From an uncultured Bacillus sp. (lineage in GTDB: Bacteria; Bacillota; Bacilli; Bacillales; DSM-1321), in assembly GCA_934215995.1 (NCBI GenBank), contig CAKQBC010000176.1:1-5573 (forward strand): DNA of 5,573 nucleotides, given 5' to 3'. The position numbers and the translations under genes were made by a program. A model generated the notes under the pieces. The model worked only from the letters and a program-made list of their open reading frames with translations. It was not told the DNA's origin and searched no databases. Positions 5,172 through 5,573 of this stretch are shown one piece after another. The first letter of the stretch is position 1. Every line of letters starts with the position of its first letter.

Positions 5172-5573
5172 TTATGGATGACGGAGTGTGAAAACCGCCA
5201 ATTCCGGCCTGGACAAGAAGCGTAAAGGCAATCTGGTCGTTCCAAGCCCTTTATTTACATATAGCGTCATTCGGGCAAATTGGTAAAGGCCCTCTACATA
5301 TTTTTCCGCATAGGCAGGAGTGATTAACGGTCCCCAAAATGGGATCTTCACCTGTCCGCCATGGCTATGGCCGCTGAACTGGATGGATACAGGATAATGA
5401 ACGGCTTCATCTGCCAGGTCGGGGGCATGGCAAAGAAATAGGCAGCATCCTTGTTCGGGCACATTCCGGAATGTAGGCCCCCACTGCGGATTCCCGAGAA
5501 CTGCATCATCGATTCCTGCTATATGGATTTCCTCTCCGTTATATGGGATGGCAGTACTTTGGTTTTGCAGCAC
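5172..5573 (-). CDS. ykuE: YkuE-type metallophosphoesterase, C-terminal part
   Basis: The last 133 or so residues of a calcineurin-like metallophosphoesterase are present; the N-terminus is cut by the window edge. The GTG at the edge is an internal Val codon, not a start. Two metal-binding motifs are visible: the His of LCHAPD and the GHSHGGQVKIP block (GHxH). The tail YVNKGLGTTRLPLRFLSRPE is characteristic of the YkuE/YpbG-like subgroup. The missing half would carry the DxH, GD and GNHD motifs and any export signal; B. subtilis YkuE is a Tat-exported, cell-wall-associated protein. Substrate specificity cannot be read from this part. The ykuE name rests on similarity and on ykyB nearby; a ypbG-like paralogue is the alternative. 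It converges with the c-di-GMP gene and shares its terminator. Confidence 0.85.
   Translation of the reverse strand: MLQNQSTAIPYNGEEIHIAGIDDAVLGNPQWGPTFRNVPEQGCCLFLCHAPDLADEAVHYPVSIQFSGHSHGGQVKIPFWGPLITPAYAEKYVEGLYQFARMTLYVNKGLGTTRLPLRFLSRPELAVFTLRHP

Overview
This window looks like chromosomal DNA from a low-to-moderate GC Firmicute, most likely a Bacillaceae member (Bacillus sensu lato). The reasons are purine-rich ribosome binding sites close to AAAGGAGG, use of GTG and TTG starts, A/T-flanked intrinsic terminators, and relatives of the Bacillus proteins YkyB and YkuE. In Bacillus subtilis, as I recall it, ykyB and ykuE lie close together with ykuD between them. Here the two genes flank about 4.2 kb holding other genes, so this may be a variant of that neighbourhood. 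The species cannot be named from this sequence.

Layout. Positions 1-201 hold the probable 3' end of an unrecognised + strand gene, although an excellent terminator-like hairpin lies inside that frame. Positions 202-469 are a convergent intergenic region with a strong + strand terminator (344-387) and a second long hairpin (400-437) that could end the leftward ykyB transcript. ykyB is on the - strand (470-964), with an extended -10 promoter candidate at 1227-1235. Positions 965-1484 contain the ykyB leader, a 15-bp dyad, and an inverted-repeat cluster ending in a T-run that may be an unannotated RNA or terminator. A small proline/tyrosine-rich protein of unknown function is on the - strand (1485-1871).

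On the + strand, 2126-2856 holds a tightly overlapping crcB pair for fluoride export, with predicted opposite membrane topologies, as expected for a heterodimeric Fluc channel. No fluoride riboswitch is recognisable upstream. A consensus sigma-A promoter (2870-2898) then drives a separate gene (2971-5112) for a soluble PAS-PAS-GGDEF-EAL protein. Both c-di-GMP domains keep their catalytic motifs, but the inhibitory RxxD site is absent. A bidirectional terminator (5115-5143) separates it from the convergent C-terminal half of a YkuE-type metallophosphoesterase (5172-5573, cut by the window edge).

The genes do not form one pathway. The only clear functional unit is crcB1-crcB2. The c-di-GMP gene has its own promoter and terminator and is best read as independent. 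No mobile element, CRISPR array, tRNA or rRNA was seen. The points most worth a second look are the structured stretch near 1325-1411, the polyproline protein, the crcB pair without a riboswitch, and the dual-domain c-di-GMP enzyme.
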